DNA of 64,000 nt from a virus: positions 1 through 64,000 of IMG/VR virus record IMGVR_UViG_3300044730_001661. One strand, 5' to 3'. The translations under genes and the position numbers were made by a program. Of this stretch, positions 34,540 through 42,509 are shown one piece after another (the first letter of the stretch is position 1; every line of letters begins with the position of its first letter). The notes beneath the pieces were generated by a model. That model was not told the origin of the DNA. It searched no databases and saw nothing but the letters and a program-made list of their open reading frames with translations.

Positions 34540-35142
34540 TTATTTAGGCTCTGGAGATTCCTTATAAATTTCAAGCGGATTGTAAAGTTTGATGTTTTTG
34601 CAGCTTTTTACTTTTCCGCTGGCTAGTTTTTTAATACAGCCGTAATCTATGTTATTTGCTTCTGCAAACTGTTTTAAATTAGTGACTGTAAATACTTGCC
34701 CGCTTAATTTATCTTGGAAGATGGCCGATTTTAAGATTTTAATTTTTTGTGGTTTTGGTTCTTCAATTTTCTCTCTGGAACCAGTTCTTTCCTGAACAGC
34801 CCTTACTTCTACCGCAGTCCATCCCTTGTAGGTCTTTCTTTTTCCATTCAAGAGTTCACAAATTTTTACTGGAGTGAGACCGTGCTTCTTTCCGAATTCA
34901 GTAAGATTCTCAAAGAATATTTTTTCTCCAGTATCAACTCGCTTGAGCCAGTTTCCATTTTGTTCTTTTACTGGGTTAGTCCATACCCAGTTTTTGTTTT
35001 CATAGGTAAAGAAACCACCATGCTGATTGATGAAATTTTGACGGTTTTTGGCAGCTTTTGAATTGTCATTCATGGCAACCCATAATTTTGAATTTCTTCG
35101 GTTTACATCCTGCCAAGGAGTATTTACGTTATGAAATTCCAT
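34540..35142 (-). CDS. DNA-binding protein with two NUMOD-type HTH repeats, 200 aa
   Basis: Two similar modules: FENLTEFGKKHGLTPVKICE with LLNGKRKTYKGWT (about 78-112), and VTNLKQFAEANNIDYGCIKK with LASGKVKSCKN (about 153-185). This matches NUMOD/IENR1 helix-turn-helix modules found beside homing endonucleases, but no nuclease motif is present. Overlaps the end of the MGME1-like gene. Confidence 0.7.
   Translation of the reverse strand: MEFHNVNTPWQDVNRRNSKLWVAMNDNSKAAKNRQNFINQHGGFFTYENKNWVWTNPVKEQNGNWLKRVDTGEKIFFENLTEFGKKHGLTPVKICELLNGKRKTYKGWTAVEVRAVQERTGSREKIEEPKPQKIKILKSAIFQDKLSGQVFTVTNLKQFAEANNIDYGCIKKLASGKVKSCKNIKLYNPLEIYKESPEPK
34541..34548 (-). promoter_or_regulatory. late promoter (CCTAAATA)
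   Basis: Predicted +1 at 34535, two bases before ATG 34533. Same variant as at 15312. Confidence 0.6.
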
Positions 35143-35797
35143 TTTGTTTTCCGTATGATGTTATCAGTGATTTTAATCTTTTTACGTGATTTATTGGTTT
35201 GTCCTGGAATACTTGTTTCATTCCATCTTCACAAGCAATTAAAATAGCAAAATTATCTACTATGATTCCTGTTCTCTCTTGGAACATAAGTGCGTATGCC
35301 GTTGCTTGAGCCAAGTAATTGTCAATGTGCGATAATTGTTTTTCTTTGGTGCTTGCTTTGAAATCTATGATCGACAGCTTTCCATCGTACTCTGCGATAC
35401 AGTCTGTTCTTCCGGCAAGACCTAAAGTTTTTGACCATAAAGGTGTTTCTAAAGCAATTATGTTATCAATTTTATCTAATTCTGGTTTTAAAATTGAAAA
35501 TAATGATTTAAAAGAAGAATGCACATTATCGTAATCCAGATCTTCGTTTTTTAAGTATTTCTCAATAAGACTATGAAATTTTGTACCACGTGAAGTAACT
35601 CTTTTACTCTCTTCTGGATTTTTTTGTCTCCATTCGGCAAAGAATTGTTGTTTTTGAAAACCGACGACAGTGGTAACAGAAGGAAATATCCCTTCCGGTG
35701 TCTGGTATAATCGTTTTCCGTTTTCGGAAACTTCTTTCAATTCACCAGTAATTTCAATCGGTTTATGTATAAATTGTTTTGTAAAACTAATACTCAT
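35129..35797 (-). CDS. PD-(D/E)XK exonuclease, MGME1-like, 222 aa
   Basis: RecB-family nuclease signature: H75 in GTKFHSLIEKYL, LGLAGRTDCIAEYDGKL with D132, then IIDFKAS with D145 and K147, and a following LAQATAYALMF helix. The order matches MGME1-like single-strand DNA exonucleases in phages and mitochondria. Likely role: recombination or processing of DNA ends. Lies with a NUMOD-type DNA-binding gene downstream. Confidence 0.85.
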   Translation of the reverse strand: MSISFTKQFIHKPIEITGELKEVSENGKRLYQTPEGIFPSVTTVVGFQKQQFFAEWRQKNPEESKRVTSRGTKFHSLIEKYLKNEDLDYDNVHSSFKSLFSILKPELDKIDNIIALETPLWSKTLGLAGRTDCIAEYDGKLSIIDFKASTKEKQLSHIDNYLAQATAYALMFQERTGIIVDNFAILIACEDGMKQVFQDKPINHVKRLKSLITSYGKQNGIS

Positions 35798-35840
35798 ATA
35801 TGGCGATAATTATAACACAAATTTTAAATTATACAATTAT

Positions 35841-38216
35841 TTATGCCAAATAATGGGTAAGTGCATAGCTTCCGGCTTGCTTGGTTCTTAGCCTTACATC
35901 AATATTTGATGGTGCATTTGCCCGAGAATCTTGTTGTCCGCGATTATCACCACCACCTTCACTTCCGGGTATGGATGGCAATCTACCTTTTCCACCTTCT
36001 TCTGTTGTTTTTCCAGAACTAGCGGGGGGTGGTACAGGTGGTGGAGGTCCTGGTGGAGTTCTATTATTATTTGTGTTTGCGGTTGCGCGGGCCGTGGAGC
36101 GAGCTGTCGCAGGAGCTACGGCAGGAGCTACGGCAGGAGCTGTGACGGGAGCCGTGAAGGGGGCCGTAGTCGAGGCTGTGGTGGAAACTGTGTCCGTAGC
36201 CTTGTCTGTAGCCTTGTCTGTAGCCTTGTCTGTAGCCTTGTCTGTAGCCTTGTCTGTAGCCTTTTCTGTAGCCTTATCAGCAGACGTTACAGTAACTGTT
36301 TTGGCAACCGTAGAAGCACTAGCACTTGAACTACCGGATGCGGCTATTATCTGTGATGCTCTAGATGGAGTTGCTGTAGTTGTGTTAGTTGTTCTTGACG
36401 ATCCAGGTTTTGGTGTACCTGGTTTAGGCGCAGATGGTTGAGATGTCGGCTGTACAGACCTTGGGGCAGTCTGCGGTTCATAAACAACTTTTGGTCCTGA
36501 AGGTGTTTTTGGAGCGGTAGAAACAATGGCAGGTGGTCTTGGGGGTACAACTGGAGCGTTGGGAATTGCTTCACCGACAGTTACTGTACCTGAAGCTACG
36601 GTCGCGGCGGCTTTTGCTACTTGTTTTACTGGTTCTGGTACAATTGGTTCTGTTTTGGGAGCAGGTGGCGATAATGACGGAGCCTTTTCGCCTCGGCGGG
36701 CCCAGAATTCTGATTGCTTTTTATGAATATCGTCTTCGTATTCTTTAGCGAGTTTTTGCATGTCTTCATCTGATAATGCTTTTCCTCTTTCTCTCCAACT
36801 TTGCTCGTTCGCAGTTTTTTGAAGATCTTCAAGTGTTTCAAAGTCGGCCAATCGCTTGGGTACAATTACCATTGAAGGATCCATAAGAAATTGCGATCTC
36901 TTACTTCCAGGTTTTGGTGGATTATAAACATATTGTGGTAATTCACCTGCTGGAAGTGGTTTGGTTAATCCTCCTTCTAAAGGCTGATTAATAAAACTTT
37001 GTTGTTCTCCTTGAGATAATTCTTGTTCTAATTTTTCTTTGGGTGATCTTGGTCCAAAATTTTGACCTTCTCCTTGATTTCCTTTTGTTATTCTTGAAAC
37101 AGTTTTATTAAAGCCCATCAACTTGAACAATTCTTTGGCAGTATATTGTTCGGGTTTCGAAATTACTGTACCGTCAGGTTTAAAATGTATTGGTGACCAT
37201 TGGCCTTGATTCAACCCATATTCTGGTATTATGGGTTCAGTAGCCCTAGCCCAAGAAAGTCTTCCACCTTCAACTCCTTTGACTGGGCCACTCCAAACTT
37301 CTGGTTTTTCAGGAGCAGTCCATTCAATTCCTTTAAATTTATCACCAAACGTTGGTTCGGGTGCTGGTTTAGCTGCTTTAAATTCCTTTGGTACTACCGG
37401 TGCATTGGACTGAGTTCTTACCCTTCCACCTCTGCCGGGAATTAAAAAGTTTAAGAGATACGGAATATTTTGACCGACGATATCTTGCCATTTTGATGGA
37501 GCTGCTGCTATTTGCTCTACTGCTTGTTTTACAAGCAAACCTCCTGCGCCAGTGGCTAAGACAGGAGCAACAAACGGAGCCGCTGCTGCGGGAAGAGCCG
37601 CTGCGGCTGCGCCCAATACAAGTGGTGCAGCAACAACTGCGGCAGCTGTTCCTTTTATAAATTCCGGATTGGTTGCTGTTTTTAATGCGCCCTTTCCCAA
37701 CTTATACGCACTGGAGCTTGCATCATATGATGGGTGACTCGGAGATACTTCAATTATTTCTGATCCCTCTTCTTGGCTTTTTACAATATCTTCGGGATCC
37801 AAGAATGATTGATGGGTTATGAATCCGCCTTTGGTTTTTTTAATATAAAGAGGTCTATCAATATCTCCGGCAAGTTCTTTATAAGATTCTGGATCCAGAG
37901 CAGAAACTAGTTTTGGATTATCGGCAAGCATTTGCTTGTGGACTTCCATTTTAGTTGGATTGTATTGCTGACCAAGAATTGCCCGAGTTTGTGCCGAGAC
38001 TTGAGCAAGAGCTCTGGCATATGCCTTATTATATTCACCAGTAAGTTGCTTTGGATCCACAGCAGGTGCTGGTTGGTTTCCGCCTACCTTTATGGATTCG
38101 CCACCTGCTTTTGGCTTAAATTTATCTAAACCAACGTCTTCCTTTTCCATCAACAAAGCGTTTTGCTGATAGCGTTTCTCTAGAAAATATTCGACTAAAA
38201 TTCGTTGGTTGGCCAT
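35841..38216 (-). CDS. large virion-type protein with hydrophobic segment and DKAT repeats, 791 aa
   Basis: N-terminus MANQRILVEYFLEKRYQQN is helical. About residues 185-240 are Ala-rich and hydrophobic (AAVVAAPLVLGAAAAALPAA), possibly a membrane insert. The C-terminal 250 residues are Pro/Thr/Ala-rich; seven 4-residue units (DKAT/EKAT) come from a 12-bp tandem repeat at about 36196-36279. Possibly an ejection or internal protein. Leaderless late promoter overlaps the end of the upstream gene. Confidence 0.6.
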   Translation of the reverse strand: MANQRILVEYFLEKRYQQNALLMEKEDVGLDKFKPKAGGESIKVGGNQPAPAVDPKQLTGEYNKAYARALAQVSAQTRAILGQQYNPTKMEVHKQMLADNPKLVSALDPESYKELAGDIDRPLYIKKTKGGFITHQSFLDPEDIVKSQEEGSEIIEVSPSHPSYDASSSAYKLGKGALKTATNPEFIKGTAAAVVAAPLVLGAAAAALPAAAAPFVAPVLATGAGGLLVKQAVEQIAAAPSKWQDIVGQNIPYLLNFLIPGRGGRVRTQSNAPVVPKEFKAAKPAPEPTFGDKFKGIEWTAPEKPEVWSGPVKGVEGGRLSWARATEPIIPEYGLNQGQWSPIHFKPDGTVISKPEQYTAKELFKLMGFNKTVSRITKGNQGEGQNFGPRSPKEKLEQELSQGEQQSFINQPLEGGLTKPLPAGELPQYVYNPPKPGSKRSQFLMDPSMVIVPKRLADFETLEDLQKTANEQSWRERGKALSDEDMQKLAKEYEDDIHKKQSEFWARRGEKAPSLSPPAPKTEPIVPEPVKQVAKAAATVASGTVTVGEAIPNAPVVPPRPPAIVSTAPKTPSGPKVVYEPQTAPRSVQPTSQPSAPKPGTPKPGSSRTTNTTTATPSRASQIIAASGSSSASASTVAKTVTVTSADKATEKATDKATDKATDKATDKATDKATDTVSTTASTTAPFTAPVTAPAVAPAVAPATARSTARATANTNNNRTPPGPPPPVPPPASSGKTTEEGGKGRLPSIPGSEGGGDNRGQQDSRANAPSNIDVRLRTKQAGSYALTHYLA
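36196..36279. repeat. 12-bp tandem repeat, seven units
   Basis: Plus-strand unit GTAGCCTTGTCT; five perfect and two slightly changed copies. In frame, so copy changes alter the protein by four residues. Confidence 0.9.
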
Positions 38217-38220
38217 ATTA

Positions 38221-39720
38221 TTATCTATACGGTACGTCTTTTAACTTATCTGTAATTGCGTCAATTTCCTTTTGACGTTTGGCATCCTGTTCGGCTTTGA
38301 AGCTGGCTCTTTGATTTGCTCTTTCTTCTGCTTCTCTTGCTCTGAGCTGATCTGCTTTGGCTCTCTTTTCTGCTTCTTCCTTTTTAATTCTTTGACGAAG
38401 AGCCTCGTCTTCAACTGCCTTTGCCTCATCTTCTTGCTTGATTTTGTCTTGTGTAGATGTTCTAAGATCTTCAGTCGATCTACCAACAGTTTTTCCAAAC
38501 ATTTCATCGGCTTTTTGATTTACTATAGAGCTTCCGGCTTCGCCCATGGCAGCACCAGCACCACTGAGAGCAGCACCGGCATCACCACCAATCAATCCAC
38601 CGATTGCTCCCAATGCTCTAGATGCAGCCTGCGATCCTTGACCGACGTTTCCGGATTGAGCATTGATGCTGTCCTTTACTTTTGTTTCGGTTGCGGATGC
38701 AATCTTCTCGTCTCTGCTCATTACCGAACGAGCAAAAGCAAGTTTTGATGTTTCTGCTGCAGTCAATTCTGATGGATCTTTGCCAGATAGATTTTCAATA
38801 TCGCTTGCAAAAGCACTACTCATCTTGTTTGTCTGCTTTTGATCTCTGAATGCTTTCAATGCGGCACGGTTTTCAGCAGTATCTGCTGGAACTGTTCCGT
38901 CCTTTGCAAGAGTCTTTCCGGTTTCTTTTTCGTATTCAAGAGCTTCGTCTTCTTTATATCTGCGCTTTCTTTCTTCTGCTCTTGCAGCTCTTTCTTCGTC
39001 TTGTATTGCTCTCAAACCTATGTTTCCTGCAGCTATCTGTTTATTTCTGTCTGCCCGAGCAATTCTATTTACTGCACGACCTTCTGGTGTTAGTTCATCA
39101 CCTGGTTTTGTATTCATGGAAAGACCCTGACGAACCATCTTTGTATAATCGCTTTTTTCCATGTTTCCACCGAAAATAGGAGGTGCTGAATCAGGTTGTG
39201 CTCCGAACACGCTTGGTGAAGCTCCACTCTGTGAAGGAGCCCCCGCTGGTGCTCCGGAAGTTGATTGAATTTGAGAAAGACCGACACCAGCTCCTTGAGC
39301 TGCTTGGTTAGCATTGGAAGCGGTAGGTAAACCCATACCAACATTTGCAACAGTTGATAATGTTTTTAGGCCAGTTCCCATTCCAGGAGCAGCAGCGTTA
39401 ACAGCATCTGCAACATCATCAAAAATGCCTTCTTTGATCATGCCGAACAAATTGCGATCAATATTCTTCGTAAAGGCTTTTGATTGTGGGGTTCCCTTAT
39501 TCTTTGCATACTCTGCTGCAGAAATAGCTTGACTTATTAGATTTGGTGTGCTAATATTTGGATCAAAAGGTTTTTTCTCTTTTGGTCTACTATTCTCCAA
39601 CATCATGTCGATTGTTTTACGAAAATCACTTTTTTTTAATTTTATTTGATCAGTTGAATGTTGCTGGCCAATAAAATTTTTAATATCCGAATAAATTTTT
39701 CTATCGTTTTTATTATCCAT
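38221..39720 (-). CDS. virion-type protein with C-terminal coiled coil, 499 aa
   Basis: Charged N-terminus; centre rich in Gly/Ala/Ser (GMGTGLKTLSTVANVGMGLP); the last ~75 residues form a highly charged coiled coil (KIKQEDEAKAVEDEALRQRI and so on). No family recognised; neighbourhood and late promoter suggest a scaffold or internal protein. Confidence 0.6.
   Translation of the reverse strand: MDNKNDRKIYSDIKNFIGQQHSTDQIKLKKSDFRKTIDMMLENSRPKEKKPFDPNISTPNLISQAISAAEYAKNKGTPQSKAFTKNIDRNLFGMIKEGIFDDVADAVNAAAPGMGTGLKTLSTVANVGMGLPTASNANQAAQGAGVGLSQIQSTSGAPAGAPSQSGASPSVFGAQPDSAPPIFGGNMEKSDYTKMVRQGLSMNTKPGDELTPEGRAVNRIARADRNKQIAAGNIGLRAIQDEERAARAEERKRRYKEDEALEYEKETGKTLAKDGTVPADTAENRAALKAFRDQKQTNKMSSAFASDIENLSGKDPSELTAAETSKLAFARSVMSRDEKIASATETKVKDSINAQSGNVGQGSQAASRALGAIGGLIGGDAGAALSGAGAAMGEAGSSIVNQKADEMFGKTVGRSTEDLRTSTQDKIKQEDEAKAVEDEALRQRIKKEEAEKRAKADQLRAREAEERANQRASFKAEQDAKRQKEIDAITDKLKDVPYR
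38222..38229 (-). promoter_or_regulatory. late promoter (TATAGATA), leaderless
   Basis: One mismatch to TATAAATA; +1 on the A of ATG 38216. Confidence 0.65.
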
Positions 39721-39730
39721 GGCTGTAAAA

Positions 39731-39750
39731 TATTTAGATTTTCATAAATA
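39731..39750. promoter_or_regulatory. divergent late promoters
   Basis: Minus: TCTAAATA (39738-39731), +1 near 39725 for ATG 39720. Plus: CATAAATA (39743-39750), +1 near 39756 for ATG 39761. Confidence 0.6.
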
Positions 39751-39760
39751 CTTAAAAGGT

Positions 39761-40246
39761 ATGAAGAAACAGGTACTCTTGCTCAATCAAGACAATACCC
39801 CCCTGAATATCATTACCGTCAGTAAAGCCTATAAATTGATGTCCCGTGACAAGGTTTGGGGGGATGAAACCAACGAGTGTTATGAAGTCGCATCAGTATC
39901 AAAGATTGTCAAAATTCCTAAAATTTTGATTCTTAAATACTATGTAAAATTGCCTTATAAAAAGGCAGCACCTTCCAGACAAAACATCCTACGAAGAGAT
40001 CATTTCTGTTGTCAGTATTGCGGTATTGACATGACTCCAAAAGAGGCTACCGTGGATCACGTTATACCTAGATCTAAAGGTGGGGCATCATCGTGGGTTA
40101 ACATGGTTGCTGCCTGCAGAGACTGTAATTTGGCAAAGGGAAACCGAACTCCAAAAGAAGCAAAGATGGATCTAAAATCAAAGCCAAAAGAACCATCCTA
40201 CGGATTCTTGTTTGAAAACATGCTAATTAGTTTTAGGAAGAAATAA
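39761..40246 (+). CDS. HNH endonuclease, 161 aa
   Basis: C-terminal HNH core: CQYCG (first Cys pair), VDHVIPRSKGGASSWVNMV, then ACRDCNLAKGN (second pair) and RTPKEA. The N-terminal part (VLLLNQDNTPLNIITVSKAY) is typical of the McrA-like HNH family widespread in bacteria and phages. It could be a homing or restriction-type nuclease, or assist packaging. Start at 39761 follows the late promoter and AAAAGG; a longer frame from 39719 would begin upstream of +1. Confidence 0.85.
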   Translation: MKKQVLLLNQDNTPLNIITVSKAYKLMSRDKVWGDETNECYEVASVSKIVKIPKILILKYYVKLPYKKAAPSRQNILRRDHFCCQYCGIDMTPKEATVDHVIPRSKGGASSWVNMVAACRDCNLAKGNRTPKEAKMDLKSKPKEPSYGFLFENMLISFRKK

Positions 40247-40247
40247 C

Positions 40248-40553
40248 ATGCCTAATTATGCTTATAAGTGTGAAAAATGTGATCATTCATTTGACGAAAT
40301 GATGAAATATGAAGAACGCGACACACCGACCAAGAAACCTTGTCCAAAGTGTAAAAAAAAGAAAATAATAAGAGATTGGGCTGCTGGAACCCCCTCATTG
40401 GCAATGGATACCACTCTTACTCCAAGTAAGGTTGTCGGAAGCCAATTTAAAGAAGTTATCGATAGAATCAAGAGCAGTGGACATGTTCCAAAGCGCCATC
40501 ATGCAAAACTTGATGCCAGTGCTAATATGAATGCTGGGCGGATTGTCCGTTAA
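40248..40553 (+). CDS. FmdB-type zinc-ribbon protein, 101 aa
   Basis: MPNYAYKCEKCDHSFDEMMK, then PCPKCKKKK: the two CxxC knuckles of FmdB-family zinc ribbons, which begin MPxYxYxCxxC. Present in many T4-like marine phages; proposed regulators, role unproven. The C-terminal half is basic. Overlaps the convergent RuvC-like gene by 4 bp. Confidence 0.85.
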   Translation: MPNYAYKCEKCDHSFDEMMKYEERDTPTKKPCPKCKKKKIIRDWAAGTPSLAMDTTLTPSKVVGSQFKEVIDRIKSSGHVPKRHHAKLDASANMNAGRIVR

Positions 40554-41089
40554 GACTTTGCCTGCATCATCGCCTTCAAAATATAATAACTGTCTATAAC
40601 ATCCGTAACAGGATTAGTCAGTGAATTTTGACCAAAGACCGAGATCAAATCGGTCTTTGTTTCTTTGCTGAAGGCTTCGTACATTGCCTGTTTATCCGCG
40701 TTTCCCTTGCCCGTGGCGAGTTTCTTGACCTTGGACGGCTCTACGATGGTCACGGGAACGGCGAGCTTATGGAGCTTGTATTTCAGGATTCCGCAGTTCT
40801 CTGCAAGATTAAAAACTCGTCCATGGGAACCGTAAGAATAGCCTTCAATGGCTACGTCTGCAGCACCTATGCATAAATTTGTGGCCCATTCCGAAATCGT
40901 ATCAAATCTTTCGGTATCGTAGGCATATTCCTCAAAACCTTCCCCGTTGATATTTGGGGCAATTTTTGTGGCATATTTCTTTGTATTGGTTAAAAAATAA
41001 AATGAGCAATTAGCAAAACAGAATTCTCGCTTCTCGTCATAAAGACAAATTGCTGGGCTTGTTATAGAATAGTCAATGCCTACTAACAT
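40550..41089 (-). CDS. RuvC-like (RNase H fold) endonuclease, 179 aa
   Basis: MLVGIDYSITSPAICLYDEK gives the first catalytic Asp (D5); VAIEGYSYGSHG gives the second acid; VEPSKVKKLATGKGNADKQAM and VTDVIDSYYI give the last acidic motif. Layout of RuvC-type Holliday-junction resolvases and related phage proteins. Likely resolves branched DNA before packaging. ATG 41089 chosen since predicted late +1 (41096) lies inside an earlier ATG. Confidence 0.75.
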   Translation of the reverse strand: MLVGIDYSITSPAICLYDEKREFCFANCSFYFLTNTKKYATKIAPNINGEGFEEYAYDTERFDTISEWATNLCIGAADVAIEGYSYGSHGRVFNLAENCGILKYKLHKLAVPVTIVEPSKVKKLATGKGNADKQAMYEAFSKETKTDLISVFGQNSLTNPVTDVIDSYYILKAMMQAKS

Positions 41090-41101
41090 GGAGAACATAT
41101 A

Positions 41102-41109
41102 TATTTATA
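41102..41109 (-). promoter_or_regulatory. T4-type late promoter of the RuvC-like gene
   Basis: Exact TATAAATA; +1 near 41096, ATG 41089. Confidence 0.75.
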
Positions 41110-41114
41110 CCTTG

Positions 41115-41203
41115 GCCAGCAGCGGTGGTTCCTGAGCATTACGATGAGCGTTTACTTCGATTGGCCCAAAAGGGATGCGTGGAACAAACCCACCGCTGCT
41201 GGC
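41115..41203. repeat. long inverted repeat between divergent late genes
   Basis: Perfect arms GCCAGCAGCGGTGG (41115-41128) and its complement (41190-41203), with TTCC/GGAA extending the stem past a bulge. The ~60-nt apex has further pairings. GC-rich in AT-rich surroundings; flanked by late promoters pointing away. No known family recognised. Confidence 0.8.
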
Positions 41204-41214
41204 TAAAATATTTA

Positions 41215-41222
41215 TAAATATT
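41215..41222 (+). promoter_or_regulatory. T4-type late promoter of 41242
   Basis: Exact TATAAATA; leader of about 14 nt with AAAGGA before ATG 41242. Confidence 0.8.
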
Positions 41223-41241
41223 TGCATCAAAAGGAAATATT

Positions 41242-42369
41242 ATGGCAGTATATTACTGGCGCGGAGCAATAGATAGTGATGTCAACAACCCGTTAAACTG
41301 GTCTCTTTGGTATAGTAGTGGATCTACTGCTACACCACCACCAGCAACATCAAAACCTGTATGGGGATCGGATGTACAATTTGTAAAATATACAGCCCCA
41401 GCAGGAAGCACTGTCACATATCCAATTTATGGGCCAAGTGGAACTTTATCTGGGACAAGTGCATCTGCTGGCTCCACTTCTGGTTTAAGATATCTAAAAT
41501 CCATAAGAGTAGATGAAAACTTTCCAAAAAATATAGGATCTTCAGGTGGTTCTGGATATCTTAATATCTATGCCGATAATATCTATCTTTACCATGCGGC
41601 CAATAGCCACTCAAACGTTTATCTAAATGTTCCTTCAGATAGCCCAGCTGTTTCCGGACGTTTAGCTTATATATATGTTTCAAGCAAGGCTACCGGAGTA
41701 AATTATTTTATTCGAGGATATGGTCTATTAAATGCTGATGCCACGGCATACCCAACATATTCAAACATTTATCTTTATAATTTTACTGGTGGTGCAAATG
41801 CATTCTCAGCTGGATCAAACGATACCTTTTTCTTAGATTCAACTTCTTCCATAGATCAAAATATGTATTTCTATGGCAAGGGAAATAGCATTGTATTAGA
41901 TAAAGGATTTTCAATAAATAACGATAACAGCATGTATCTTTTTGCTCTGCAAAGTGATTCAAGCCAATTATTATATCTGAGACCATTAGGATTTTCAGGT
42001 TCATCGGGACCTTCAGAAATTACAAATACCACACTAAAATTGGTCACACAGGGAATTAATAATCAGAGACCTTACATTTTAGTCGAACATGGAACCGATT
42101 TTACTAATTTGCAAATGCAAGCAGGACACATATCTTTCAATCCAGGTGGAGCAAACGATGGTTGCAGAATTTGGCAAGGAACCATGAACAGTGCAACATC
42201 AAAAATGACTATTGCAAATACTGGCGATGTAACCATTCTTGAAGCATCTGGTGGGTATGATGGTTTTGCAATTCAGAGTGCCTCAACAAGCAGTCCCGTT
42301 CCGATTTATTATAATGGTAACTATTCAATAGTAATGTCAGACTCAAGTTATTACTGGGGAAATACTTAA
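41242..42369 (+). CDS. beta-rich fibre/adhesin-type protein, 375 aa
   Basis: It opens MAVYYWRGAIDSDVNNPLNW, a motif (WxGA.D.DVN.P.NW) common at the N-terminus of phage fibre-associated beta proteins. The body is Ser/Gly/Thr/Tyr-rich repeats (YLKSIRVDENFPKN, NIYADNIYLYHAAN) consistent with a beta-helix. Probably a virion surface protein. Single gene with its own late promoter and terminator. Confidence 0.7.
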   Translation: MAVYYWRGAIDSDVNNPLNWSLWYSSGSTATPPPATSKPVWGSDVQFVKYTAPAGSTVTYPIYGPSGTLSGTSASAGSTSGLRYLKSIRVDENFPKNIGSSGGSGYLNIYADNIYLYHAANSHSNVYLNVPSDSPAVSGRLAYIYVSSKATGVNYFIRGYGLLNADATAYPTYSNIYLYNFTGGANAFSAGSNDTFFLDSTSSIDQNMYFYGKGNSIVLDKGFSINNDNSMYLFALQSDSSQLLYLRPLGFSGSSGPSEITNTTLKLVTQGINNQRPYILVEHGTDFTNLQMQAGHISFNPGGANDGCRIWQGTMNSATSKMTIANTGDVTILEASGGYDGFAIQSASTSSPVPIYYNGNYSIVMSDSSYYWGNT

Positions 42370-42391
42370 TAAATTTTTATAAAATATTATA

Positions 42392-42422
42392 AAAAATCCT
42401 CCCCATTAAGGGGAGGATTTTT
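42392..42422 (+). terminator. terminator after 42369
   Basis: Stem AAAATCCTCCCC/GGGGAGGATTTT, 5-nt loop, T-run; usable from both sides (tRNA-Asn ends at 42430 on the other strand). Confidence 0.95.
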
Positions 42423-42429
42423 ATTTATG

Positions 42430-42502
42430 CTCCTCCGACTGGAATCGAACCAGTGACATGGAAGTTAACAGCTTCCCGCTCTACCTACTGAGCTACAGAG
42501 GA
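42430..42502 (-). tRNA. tRNA-Asn (anticodon GUU)
   Basis: Minus strand: acceptor TCCTCTG/CGGAGGA, anticodon arm GGAAG-CTGTTAA-CTTCC, T-arm ACTGG/CCAGT with TTCGATT, discriminator G. At the end of the replication operon, 8 bp after the RNR stop. Confidence 0.95.
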
Positions 42503-42509
42503 GTGAGGA

